Position numbers and translations under genes: made by a program
DNA from: Bacteroidales bacterium
Lineage (GTDB): Bacteria > Bacteroidota > Bacteroidia > Bacteroidales > UBA932
Reading direction: 5' to 3'
Assembly: GCA_009774765.1 (NCBI GenBank)
Contig: VSOK01000002.1
Coordinates: 1 to 64,000 of the forward strand
DNA: 64,000 nucleotides
In this document: positions 1-8,265 of the stretch, piece after piece
How the letters are laid out: each line of letters begins with the position of its first letter
How positions within the stretch are numbered: position 1 is the stretch's first letter
Notes under the pieces: generated by a model
Told to the model about the DNA's origin: nothing
Databases searched by the model: none
Seen by the model: the letters and a program-made list of their open reading frames with translations, nothing else

Positions 1-302
1 CTTGTGAACGCTATACGTGTAGAATCAGGCGAATATGTCATATTGACCGCACCTTCAGGACTGACAGGAAAACTCTGATATTTTTCCGGAGCCGTCACCC
101 CCGTATGGATTTTCTTTCTGCCCGCATCAAAGACAAAAGCAGTACTGTCGGTATAGGTACCGTCGTATGAAAATATCACTTCCTTCTGCCCGATCCATTT
201 CCAGGCTCTCGGAATGCTGTTGAAATCCGACGCGCAGACATTCGCGCTCCAAAGAACAAGAAATGAAGCTACGGCAGCATAAGACAATCTCAAAGTTTTC
301 AT
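1..302 (-). CDS. Probable S9-family (DPP IV-like) peptidase, N-terminal part
   Basis: The gene starts at the ATG at 302 and runs off the left edge, so only about 100 residues are visible. It opens with a Sec-type signal peptide (MKTLRLSYAAVASFLVLWSANVCAS). After that come 'WKWIGQKEVIFSYDG', 'AFVFDAGRKK' and 'NMTYSPDSTRIAFT'. The last string has the form of a WD40-like or DPP IV N-terminal propeller blade (SPDGxxIAFT type). Bacteroidetes prolyl oligopeptidase/DPP IV enzymes begin this way and cleave dipeptides from peptides in the periplasm. The catalytic domain lies outside the window, so this could be another propeller protein such as a TolB-like one. Confidence 0.5.
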   Translation of the reverse strand, partial: MKTLRLSYAAVASFLVLWSANVCASDFNSIPRAWKWIGQKEVIFSYDGTYTDSTAFVFDAGRKKIHTGVTAPEKYQSFPVSPEGAVNMTYSPDSTRIAFT

Positions 303-337
303 CGTATCAGATATTTAATCGTTCTATAATCAATTTT

Positions 338-1777
338 TTATGACCCGGCAAAGTACTCGTCCCTGAAATTCACGAAGTAGACTTTTTCAGTCGCACGTGT
401 GACAGCCGTGTACAGCCATTTCAAATCATCGGTCGTCAGTTCATCCTGCCAGAGAGGATTGTCGATGAACACGCATTTCCATTGGCCTCCCTGGGATTTA
501 TGGCAGGTAATGGCATTTGCATATTTCAGCTGCAGGGCATTGTAATAACGGTCCTCACGGACGGCGGCATAACGTTTTTTCTTGGATGTTATATGAGAGT
601 AGTCCTCATTTACACCATTGTAGAGCATATTCTGCTGCTCGTATGTCAAAGACGCGCTCTCGGATTCAAGGGTATCGAGAATCACCTTGGCCACGATCTC
701 CTGGTCATCATAGTCAGGAAATGAGATTCTTGCCGAAGCGAAGTGCAGCCCGTATCTGTCCTCATAATCGGAAATCCTTATAAGCTTGGCGATATCACCG
801 TTGGCGATATAGTCCACGCCTTTGAGCTCGCCCACAAACTGATAGCAGTTCTTCACTATCATAAGCTTGTCGTCACGCACAAGACGCTCCTCCTTGAACT
901 GGACAGAGGCCCGTATTCCGGAATTATATCTGTTAGCACGCCTGTTTGAGCGGCACAATATGATCACTTCGTCTTCTCCGTATCTGGAATAGGCATCAGA
1001 TATTGCCCCGATAAGCTCCCCTCCGTCTATCCTCTCCACATCGTCAAAACGTCCTCCCGCCACCAGTTTCAGACTTCCTGCACCGGACTGTTCATCCTCA
1101 CTGTTTATCATATTTCTCAGCAGAGTCGCATTGTAGAGGATGCCGGACTCCTTCTGCTGGCGCACGACTGAAGTAAGGGTAGAATAAGTCACACCTCCAA
1201 GCATTGACATATAGTCCGGAAGGAGTGCCGGACTGCAGTCCAGCCCTACAGGGGGAAGCTGCGCTGAATCCCCTATCAGAATTATCTTGCAGTCAATACC
1301 GTTGCGGACGAAGGATACAAGGTCATCAAGAAGATTGCCTGACCCGAACAGAGATGTGGACTGCTGACCCGGATCGATACCGATCAATGATACCTCATCC
1401 ACAATGAAAAGAGTGTCTTTCGCCTTGTTCGGAGCAAGGGAGAATTCGCCCGTACCGTCACCTCCGACAGCCTTCTGCCGGTAGATATGCTTATGTATGG
1501 TATATGCCTGACCTCCGGCATATCCGGAAAGGACCTTTGCCGCCCTTCCAGTAGGAGCGAGCAGGACACAAGGGGACTTGTATTCCCTCAGGGTATTTAT
1601 GACCGAAGAGACTGCCGTAGTTTTTCCTGTACCTGCATATCCGTTGACAACCATAATGTCCTCATCGTCTCCGCAGATAAAATCAGCAATGTTTTTCAGA
1701 AGGGTCTGCTGACACCCGGTCGGCTCATAACGGAGATGAGAAATGAAACCTGAATACAAGAAATCACTCCTACCCAT
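338..1777 (-). CDS. RecD/Dda-like superfamily 1 DNA helicase
   Basis: This is a 479-residue ATP-dependent helicase of the RecD/Dda type. Visible motifs in order are Walker A (GYAGTGKTT, about residues 46-54), motif II (FIVDEVSLIG), a glutamine motif (LIGDSAQLPPVG), and a C-terminal UvrD_C_2-like block (ITCHKSQGGQWKCVFID, then WLYTAVTRATEKVYFV). It has no RecB-like or nuclease domain and is much shorter than RecD, which fits a stand-alone repair or replication-restart helicase. The start is taken at the ATG at 1777. That codon overlaps the TGA of the trkH-like gene (TGATG), suggesting translational coupling. A GTG one codon upstream is also possible. Confidence 0.85.
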   Translation of the reverse strand: MGRSDFLYSGFISHLRYEPTGCQQTLLKNIADFICGDDEDIMVVNGYAGTGKTTAVSSVINTLREYKSPCVLLAPTGRAAKVLSGYAGGQAYTIHKHIYRQKAVGGDGTGEFSLAPNKAKDTLFIVDEVSLIGIDPGQQSTSLFGSGNLLDDLVSFVRNGIDCKIILIGDSAQLPPVGLDCSPALLPDYMSMLGGVTYSTLTSVVRQQKESGILYNATLLRNMINSEDEQSGAGSLKLVAGGRFDDVERIDGGELIGAISDAYSRYGEDEVIILCRSNRRANRYNSGIRASVQFKEERLVRDDKLMIVKNCYQFVGELKGVDYIANGDIAKLIRISDYEDRYGLHFASARISFPDYDDQEIVAKVILDTLESESASLTYEQQNMLYNGVNEDYSHITSKKKRYAAVREDRYYNALQLKYANAITCHKSQGGQWKCVFIDNPLWQDELTTDDLKWLYTAVTRATEKVYFVNFRDEYFAGS

Positions 1778-3231
1778 CACTTGTCCCTTTTAAACATCAT
1801 CGTGAACACTACCAGGACAGGATAAATCTCCAGACGTCCGAGGATCATCCCTATGCTGTATATGATCTTTGCCGCCGCAGGCTGGTATGCGAAAGTGCCG
1901 AGAGAGCCTATTGAGCCGAGTCCAGGACCGACATTTCCCATAGAAGACACCGCACCGGAAACTGCAGACAAGATATCGACTCCGCAAAGCACGAGAAGAA
2001 AGATACCGACTATTATGACAGCAAAATACAGAATCATATAAAGCAGCACGGCAACCGCATCCCTGTCGCTTATATAATGCCTTCCGGCCTTGATCTGAGT
2101 CACAGAAGAAGGATGAAGGCTCGTGCGGACCTGGCGGATTACAGCCTTGAGCACAATATATACACGGTCTGCCTTGAGTCCTCCTGAAGTGGAACCCGAG
2201 CACCCGCACTGAAGAGCCATGAAAAGGATTATGATACCGGAAGAAAAAGGCCATCCGGCATTGTCGGACATCCCGAATCCGGTAGTCGTGACATAGCTGC
2301 ATACCTGGAAGAAAGAATCAGTTATGGAGCTGCTCCACCCGTCATAACCGCCATAGAGCCTGAGGGATATGGCTATAAGCACTGTCGCCGCCACAATGGA
2401 GCCGAGATAATATCTTATTACCGGGCTTTGGGTCAGCGGACGCAGCGAACGTGTCGCGAACACCGCGAATATCAACCCGTAATGCAGCGACGAAAGAAGC
2501 ATAAAGAACGTGACGATTATATTGATCGGCAATGAGTCATAATAGGATATGGACAGGTTCCGTGTACTGAACCCTCCGGTAGACACGATACTGAAAGCAT
2601 GGTTCACTGCGTCAAACGGAGACATTCCGGCAAGCACAAGACTGATTCCCGTAAGAAGAGAAATACCGACATATACAGAAACCATCACATACACAGTACT
2701 CATAGAACGGTAGCGGTAGCCTTCGCGTGACAGCGAAGACTGTTCTATATTGGTAAGCTTGAAACGGAACGGACTTGCAGTAGGCAGTACAAGCAGCAGG
2801 AAGACAACAACTCCCAGACCTCCGATGAAATGAGTGGATGACCGCCAGAACAGCAGGCTCTTGGGCAGCCGTTCTATATCCGTAAGTATGGTGGATCCTG
2901 TAGTCGTATATCCGGACACGCTTTCAAACCAGGCATTTACAAGGCTGAACTCCCCTCCCCACAGTACATACGGCAGCATCCCGAAAATAAAAGACAGAAG
3001 CCAGGACAGCACGATTATCAGGAATCCGTCCCGTACTGAGATCGCCGGAGACTGCCTCACGAATATGAACGGGAATGCACCGAATATGAATGTTATGATA
3101 AAGCTTATAGCAAGCGGCCCGAATGCGGAATCCATCCCGTTGAGGACAGAAACCACCATAGACAGGAACATAAACAGCGCGCTGACAAGAAGAGCACGCC
3201 CGACATTCATCGATATGACCTTTATATTCAT
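1777..3231 (-). CDS. trkH: TrkH-family potassium uptake protein
   Basis: This 484-residue inner-membrane protein has about ten hydrophobic segments. The four pore-loop signatures of the Trk/Ktr/HKT superfamily are visible in order: SGYTTTGSTI, VSTGGFSTRN, VTTTGFGMSD and SSMGNVGPGLGSIG. It is expected to be the K+-conducting subunit, which in known systems is gated by a cytoplasmic TrkA ring. No trkA gene is in the window. The start is the ATG at 3231 (MNIKVISMNVG), 4 bases after the upstream stop. A longer reading frame would overlap the upstream gene by about 50 bases. The 3' end is coupled to the helicase gene. Confidence 0.9.
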   Translation of the reverse strand: MNIKVISMNVGRALLVSALFMFLSMVVSVLNGMDSAFGPLAISFIITFIFGAFPFIFVRQSPAISVRDGFLIIVLSWLLSFIFGMLPYVLWGGEFSLVNAWFESVSGYTTTGSTILTDIERLPKSLLFWRSSTHFIGGLGVVVFLLLVLPTASPFRFKLTNIEQSSLSREGYRYRSMSTVYVMVSVYVGISLLTGISLVLAGMSPFDAVNHAFSIVSTGGFSTRNLSISYYDSLPINIIVTFFMLLSSLHYGLIFAVFATRSLRPLTQSPVIRYYLGSIVAATVLIAISLRLYGGYDGWSSSITDSFFQVCSYVTTTGFGMSDNAGWPFSSGIIILFMALQCGCSGSTSGGLKADRVYIVLKAVIRQVRTSLHPSSVTQIKAGRHYISDRDAVAVLLYMILYFAVIIVGIFLLVLCGVDILSAVSGAVSSMGNVGPGLGSIGSLGTFAYQPAAAKIIYSIGMILGRLEIYPVLVVFTMMFKRDK

Positions 3232-3235
3232 CAGA

Positions 3236-4096
3236 CTATTCCTCCTGGGAATTCCGGGATTCGATGAATTTCTCCCTCTCGTCACGCAGGATCTTGTTGC
3301 GTCTCTTCAGATCCATATTCTCCTCTACAAGATCGGCTATACCGTCATTCAATGCGGCAAGCTCATCCGTACCTTCAAATGTACAGCTGTATTTGGTACC
3401 GGTCATCCCGTAGTTTCGGATACCGGAAAGCATCTTGTAAAGAGGATTGACATAATATGCTATTATAAAGAACAGCAGGAGCAGCACAAGGACAAGTCCC
3501 GCACCGACTGAGACGACCCCGGGGATTATGCTCCGGTAGAAACTCGCCTGGAACGTAAGGGAATTTTCCTTCAGGTCATTATAGGCGATATTGCTCAACT
3601 TTTCGATATCCGCACGCAGACGGTTGTATCTTGGCTGCAGGCGGTCAAAATACCAGTCCCTCGAGTCGATGAAATCGGACATCATCACCTGCTTGAACTC
3701 CAGTGAAGTAAGCATATATGCCGTATAGGAATATACGACAGAGTCAGCCATCGGGACAGCGTCCTTCGAACCGATATTGATCCTCAGGCTGTCGCACTGG
3801 CCAAGAAAAGCCTCCTGGTCAAAATCTGGGAGATACCCTGTGTAGTCCTCACCTATCGCCGCCAGTATCTTGAGGTTGTAGTCATCACTTTTCGACAAAA
3901 GCTTCTGCGCCACATTTATACTCCGGATATTCGCCGCTATAAGATCGGAGACATAATTGCTCATCCTGCCATACTCTACTACTGATATTATGCTGGACAA
4001 CAGAAGCATAGCCGCAATAGCCCCGAGACCGAGCGCGAGCTTGGTCCTCATGGACAATTTGAAATTGCGTATTTTCTTCTGTAGTTTCTGTAACAT
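3236..4096 (-). CDS. Membrane sensor-like protein with HAMP-like region, no output domain
   Basis: This 286-residue protein has a transmembrane segment at about residues 18-42, a mostly helical extracytoplasmic region of about 150 residues, and a second transmembrane segment at about 193-217. The segment after it resembles a HAMP linker (YYVNPLYKMLSGI...DELAALNDGIADLVEE) and ends in a charged coiled coil. This is the sensory half of a chemoreceptor or histidine kinase with a four-helix-bundle-like sensor, but no kinase or methyl-accepting domain follows. It lies between glnS and trkH in one run of minus-strand genes. Its function is not known to me. A role in regulating the adjacent K+ transporter is only a guess from position. 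Confidence 0.6.
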   Translation of the reverse strand: MLQKLQKKIRNFKLSMRTKLALGLGAIAAMLLLSSIISVVEYGRMSNYVSDLIAANIRSINVAQKLLSKSDDYNLKILAAIGEDYTGYLPDFDQEAFLGQCDSLRINIGSKDAVPMADSVVYSYTAYMLTSLEFKQVMMSDFIDSRDWYFDRLQPRYNRLRADIEKLSNIAYNDLKENSLTFQASFYRSIIPGVVSVGAGLVLVLLLLFFIIAYYVNPLYKMLSGIRNYGMTGTKYSCTFEGTDELAALNDGIADLVEENMDLKRRNKILRDEREKFIESRNSQEE

Positions 4097-4145
4097 CAGT
4101 ATCTCTTGTATCCGCCGCAGTCAAAGGCAGGAAGAAGCAACATAC

Positions 4146-5816
4146 TTAGAACTTGAAGGAATCCTTGAGCGCGGTGGTCTTGTTGAAGACAAAATGCTCA
4201 GGAGTGCTGTCCGGGTCCTTGAAGAAATATCCGGCACGCTCAAACTGTACGGCTATGCCTGAATTGTCCTCAAGAAGCGCAGGCTCGGCAAGTCCTTCAG
4301 ACACGATGAGAGAATCCGGATTGAGATAGGACTTGTAGTCCTCTCCCTCAGGTATCGCACCCATCTGAGGCTCTGTGAAGAGTTTGTCGTAAAGTCTCAA
4401 TTCCACCTGTTTCGCGTGCTCGACGGAAACCCAGTGGATAGTACCTTTGACAGAACGCCATTCACCGGCACCCGGCTTTGATGAAGGGTCGTAGGTACAT
4501 TTTATCTCGACTACATTTCCCTCAGCATCCTTTATGACCTCCACGCATTTTACGATATATGTATATTTCAGGCGCACCTCACCGTCAGGCTTAAGACGGA
4601 AGTACTTTTTCGGAGGCTCCTCCATAAAGTCATTTCTCTCGATATAGACTTCACCGGTAAAAGGCACCTTGCGGGACGGTCCCTCAGGATCGGCAGGATT
4701 AAGTGGAGCGTCAAACCACTCGACCTTTCCTTTCTCCCAGTTGGTTATTGTCAGCTTCACAGGATCCTGGACTACCATATAACGGTTGGAACGTTCATTG
4801 AGGTCCTGACGGACACACCATTCCATAAGCTGCAGGTCAATCAGCTGCTCCCTTTTGGCTACACCGACTTTTTCGGCAAACATCCTTATCGCCTCAGGAG
4901 TGTACCCGCGGCGGCGGATTCCGCAGATCGTAGGCATACGTGGATCGTCCCAGCCGCTCACGAAATTGTTGCGGACAAGCTCAAGGAGCTTCCTCTTGCT
5001 CATTACCGTATATGTCAGGTTCAGACGGGCGAACTCGTACTGATGCGACGGGAAGATGTCAAGTTTCTCTATAAACCAGTCATACAAAGGCCTGTGGACA
5101 TCAAATTCAAGAGTACATATAGAATGTGTGATATTCTCGATCGAGTCACACTGTCCATGCGTATAGTCATACATAGGATAGATACACCATTTGTCACCTG
5201 TACGGTGATGGTGGGCATGGATTATACGGTACATGATAGGGTCACGGAACATCATATTAGGATGCGCCATGTCGATCTTTGCCCTGAGGACCTTCTCTCC
5301 GTCCGCATACACCCCTGCCTTCATCTCACGGAACAGCCTGAGGTTCTCCTCCACGCTGCGGTTCCTGTAAGGGCTTTCCTTTCCTGGAGTCTGGACCGTA
5401 CCGCGGCCTTCCCTTATCTCATCCTGGGTCTGGTCATCCACATACGCAAGACCTTTCTCTATCAGCTGCTCAGCCCACTCATAGAGCTGGTCAAAATAGT
5501 CGGAAGCATACAGCTCTCTCTCCCACTGGAATCCGAGCCATTTGATATCCTCCTTTATAGAATCAACATATTCCGTATCCTCTTTCACCGGATTGGTATC
5601 ATCGAAACGCAGATTGGTCTTTCCGCCATATTTCTGCGCCAGGCCGAAATTAAGGCATATACTTTTCGCGTGTCCGATATGCAGATAGCCGTTAGGCTCC
5701 GGCGGGAAACGCGTCATTATACTTTTATGTTTTCCGGAGGCAAGGTCCGCCTCGATAATCTCCTCAAGAAAGTTAAGGTTCCTGGTCTCAGTGACCTCTT
5801 TGTTCAGTTCTTCCAT
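4146..5816 (-). CDS. glnS: Glutamine--tRNA ligase
   Basis: This 556-residue class I aminoacyl-tRNA synthetase charges tRNA-Gln. The HIGH signature is at residues 46-49 (PPEPNGYLHIGHAKS) and the KMSKS equivalent is VMSKRK. Family blocks such as FPPEPNGYLHIGHAKSICLN, RFDDTNP, GYTPEAIR and the C-terminal beta-barrel anticodon-binding region (EHFVFNKTTALKDSF) are present. Length is normal for GlnRS. The start is the ATG at 5816 (MEELNKEV). Codons further upstream would run into the promoter TATATTTG at 5850-5857. It is followed at 50 bases by the sensor-like gene. Confidence 0.97.
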   Translation of the reverse strand: MEELNKEVTETRNLNFLEEIIEADLASGKHKSIMTRFPPEPNGYLHIGHAKSICLNFGLAQKYGGKTNLRFDDTNPVKEDTEYVDSIKEDIKWLGFQWERELYASDYFDQLYEWAEQLIEKGLAYVDDQTQDEIREGRGTVQTPGKESPYRNRSVEENLRLFREMKAGVYADGEKVLRAKIDMAHPNMMFRDPIMYRIIHAHHHRTGDKWCIYPMYDYTHGQCDSIENITHSICTLEFDVHRPLYDWFIEKLDIFPSHQYEFARLNLTYTVMSKRKLLELVRNNFVSGWDDPRMPTICGIRRRGYTPEAIRMFAEKVGVAKREQLIDLQLMEWCVRQDLNERSNRYMVVQDPVKLTITNWEKGKVEWFDAPLNPADPEGPSRKVPFTGEVYIERNDFMEEPPKKYFRLKPDGEVRLKYTYIVKCVEVIKDAEGNVVEIKCTYDPSSKPGAGEWRSVKGTIHWVSVEHAKQVELRLYDKLFTEPQMGAIPEGEDYKSYLNPDSLIVSEGLAEPALLEDNSGIAVQFERAGYFFKDPDSTPEHFVFNKTTALKDSFKF

Positions 5817-5849
5817 AATCTGCGAAATGCTTAATTTCAAAACAACTCG

Positions 5850-5882
5850 CAAATATAGAAAATAGATAATCAAAACGCAAAC
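5850..5882 (-). promoter_or_regulatory. glnS promoter
   Basis: On the minus strand the -7 element TATATTTG lies at 5857-5850. A GTTTG at 5882-5878 sits 20 bases upstream as the -33 element. This matches the Bacteroidetes housekeeping consensus. The -33 element lies inside the 3' end of the porin gene. The expected leader is about 30 bases. Confidence 0.6.
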
Positions 5883-7183
5883 TGTGCCACGAGACTGACC
5901 CTCCGTGCATTATTTCCCTCTCCGCTGAAATTCTCCCTCCGTCCCCAGTTGAACTCTGCCGCGGCCTGTATGCGTGGAGTAAGGTTCCAGAATATGTTTG
6001 CCGCCACATAAAGTCCGTATTTATATGTATTTGCGTCAACAGTCCCTGCCGGCATATACCGCATCTGCCCGACAGTGCACGACACAAATACCTTCTGATG
6101 CAGATAGCACTGCACGGCTCCTGTCCAGCCTACAGCCCAAGGAGTGTACATACGTCCTGAACGGTACGGACTGTCCACAAGGTCAAAGTTGCCCATAAGC
6201 AGATCGTTTGAAAGACTTCCATACCCTTTTCCGGCATTTACAGTCGCATATATGGTCATAGGACGGCAGGGACGGAACACGGAGCTGAGCTGGAGGCCCC
6301 ATCCCGGAACTGTCACATTGCTGCTTTTGACAAGATCACGATATGAGAGCGTCCTGAGAATAGCCGACAGACGGATATGCTCATTGTATCCCCATTCATA
6401 CTGCACAAATGCGGCTATATCCGGTATCCAGTCATTCAGGGCCTTGTTCGTCTCCCCGTTCGCGCCGATATGTGATGACGGCATCTCCACTGACGCGGCC
6501 GCTCCCCACTTGCTGTTCCAGGTATGCATCCACCTCAAAAGCACGGAAGTGGTCCTGACTTCAGCTGGAGAACCCTGTCCGTCGACCAGCGGAGAGGCGG
6601 CGAGAGGGTCGCTGAAGGTGGAATTTGTATATCCAAGAGTCCAGTCATTTATCGTCGCATACGCCTTCTTCAGTGAGAAGTCCCTTGCCTGGTAACCGTT
6701 GAAATTGGCCTCAATATAAAGCTGATAGTCACCGACTGCCACATTGCGCCCGAGCACACGGAAATACAGCGCAGTCCCTGAAGGGGTACTGCCTATCTTG
6801 CGTCTGTTGACTGCATCCGCCGGCACGGAAATCATATACGGAATGAATCCTCCGGTATTGACTACACCTCCCCAGTCAATCCATCCGCGCATACGTACTA
6901 CTCCGCCGATTCCCATAGCCAGGTCCGCATCCCTGCTCATAAAAAGGAAATAAGGTGCACGCGGATCATTGAAATGCCGGAACTGGTCGTAATAGAACAA
7001 ATCTATCAGCCGGCGTTCCTGCAACGAATCGGGACGCTCTCCGGTCCCGAAATAGCTTACCTTATGGTCCGCCTTCAATGAATCCGTGTTGGCCTCTTCC
7101 GGAGAGACTGTATTGCGCTGCGCCTGCATTGCCGCCGGAAGCAGCACACATAGCCAGCATAGGAAAATAATCCGTTTTCTCAT
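5870..7183 (-). CDS. DcaP-like outer-membrane porin
   Basis: This 437-residue protein has a signal peptide ending at AMQAQ. The rest is rich in alternating aromatic beta strands and ends in a C-terminal phenylalanine (RVSLVAQFAF), the usual outer-membrane barrel signature. The region 'RDADLAMGIGGVVRMRGWIDWGG' and the overall length resemble DcaP-type trimeric porins, which admit small negatively charged solutes. The substrate cannot be told from sequence. It precedes glnS on the same strand, but glnS has its own promoter inside the end of this gene. Family assignment is from pattern recognition only. Confidence 0.65.
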   Translation of the reverse strand: MRKRIIFLCWLCVLLPAAMQAQRNTVSPEEANTDSLKADHKVSYFGTGERPDSLQERRLIDLFYYDQFRHFNDPRAPYFLFMSRDADLAMGIGGVVRMRGWIDWGGVVNTGGFIPYMISVPADAVNRRKIGSTPSGTALYFRVLGRNVAVGDYQLYIEANFNGYQARDFSLKKAYATINDWTLGYTNSTFSDPLAASPLVDGQGSPAEVRTTSVLLRWMHTWNSKWGAAASVEMPSSHIGANGETNKALNDWIPDIAAFVQYEWGYNEHIRLSAILRTLSYRDLVKSSNVTVPGWGLQLSSVFRPCRPMTIYATVNAGKGYGSLSNDLLMGNFDLVDSPYRSGRMYTPWAVGWTGAVQCYLHQKVFVSCTVGQMRYMPAGTVDANTYKYGLYVAANIFWNLTPRIQAAAEFNWGRRENFSGEGNNARRVSLVAQFAF

Positions 7184-7272
7184 CTGATTGTCTTTTTAGT
7201 CCGGATTCCCCATAGCAACATGTCTGCCAATCCTGCATTTCCTGAAAACCAGCCGTTGCAGCCACGTTCTAT

Positions 7273-7324
7273 AAGCTGCTTTAATTCCCCATAAAATTTA
7301 TAATGATTGAAATTAAAACAGCTT
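7273..7324. repeat. Inverted repeat between porin and yicC promoters
   Basis: Two 14-base arms (AAGCTGCTTTAATT at 7273-7286 and AATTAAAACAGCTT at 7311-7324) are reverse complements except for one position. The right arm ends 17 bases upstream of the yicC -7 element. It could be an operator or a transcript hairpin. No protein partner is evident. Confidence 0.45.
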
Positions 7325-7341
7325 CTTAAAAGAAAAATAAG

Positions 7342-7349
7342 TATTTTTG
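7342..7349 (+). promoter_or_regulatory. yicC -7 promoter element
   Basis: TATTTTTG matches the Bacteroidetes -7 consensus TAnnTTTG and lies 24 bases before the yicC ATG. No clear TTG is found at the -33 position, so strength may depend on other contacts such as the inverted repeat just upstream. Confidence 0.5.
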
Positions 7350-7373
7350 TGCCCGTCTATAAAATTTGGTACA

Positions 7374-8255
7374 ATGATAAAATCTATGACGGGCTTCGGA
7401 AAATCCGAAACAGCTCTTGCAGGCGGAAAGCTATATGTGGAAATACGGTCTCTCAACGGTAAGACGGCGGACATCAGCATAAAGACGTCCCTGCTTCCGA
7501 AGGACAGGGAAATTGAAGTCAGAAAAATGATTGCGGCAGGACTTGAAAGAGGCAATATAGACTTCTTTATGACATACGAGCCGAATGCCGCGGAATCCGC
7601 ACGCGCGATCAACCCTGACATAGTTATGAATTATTACAACCAGATCTCCGGAATAAGGCAGAGGCTGGGCCTGTCCAATGCAGGCTCCGACCAGGAGATA
7701 CTGGCTTCCATTCTCAGATTCCAGGACGTGATGTCAGCCAAGAAAGAGGATGTCATCAATGATGACAACTGGAACAAGGTGGAGAACTGCATAAAGGAAG
7801 CGATATCCCATCTGAACGAATTCCGCTCAAAGGAAGGGGCGATACTTTACAGGGATGTGACTTCAAAAGTGGCAAGCATACTGGCCTGCGTCGATGAAGT
7901 CGAGAAATTTGAAAAAGGACGTGCCGAACTTGTGCGTGAACGCATACTTTCAAGATTCGCTGAACTCAAGCTCGAACCGGACCAGAGCCGTCTTGAAGCA
8001 GAGATGATATACTATATTGAAAAACTTGACATCAACGAGGAGAAAGTACGGCTCCGCCAGCATTGCCGCTATTTCCTTGACACGATAGAAAAAGACCCGT
8101 TCCCAGGCAAAAAGCTCGGCTTCATTGCACAGGAGATGGGCCGTGAGATCAACACCACCGGTTCAAAAGCGAACAACACCGACATCCAGAAGCTCGTAGT
8201 CAATATGAAGGACGACCTTGAAAAGATCAAGGAGCAGTCCCTCAACATATTGTAG
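7374..8255 (+). CDS. yicC: YicC-family endoribonuclease
   Basis: This 293-residue protein begins with the family signature MIKSMTGFGKSE. It ends with the YicC C-terminal block 'REINTTGSKANNTDIQKLVVNMKDDLEKIKEQSLNI'. YicC proteins are cytoplasmic RNases implicated in small RNA and mRNA turnover. The conserved stretch GFIAQEMGREINT is present. The start is the ATG at 7374. The upstream codons would begin inside the promoter region. The gene converges with the outer-membrane protein gene on the other strand, 10 bases apart. Confidence 0.95.
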   Translation: MIKSMTGFGKSETALAGGKLYVEIRSLNGKTADISIKTSLLPKDREIEVRKMIAAGLERGNIDFFMTYEPNAAESARAINPDIVMNYYNQISGIRQRLGLSNAGSDQEILASILRFQDVMSAKKEDVINDDNWNKVENCIKEAISHLNEFRSKEGAILYRDVTSKVASILACVDEVEKFEKGRAELVRERILSRFAELKLEPDQSRLEAEMIYYIEKLDINEEKVRLRQHCRYFLDTIEKDPFPGKKLGFIAQEMGREINTTGSKANNTDIQKLVVNMKDDLEKIKEQSLNIL

Positions 8256-8265
8256 CACTCAGCCA

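Noticed and set aside
2834..3511. 225-codon plus-strand frame opposite trkH and the sensor-like gene
   Set aside because: It spans two well-supported minus-strand genes, has no family pattern, and its composition is that of an antisense shadow.
5043..5834. 263-codon plus-strand frame opposite glnS
   Set aside because: glnS is certain on the other strand and this frame has no recognisable domain or start context.
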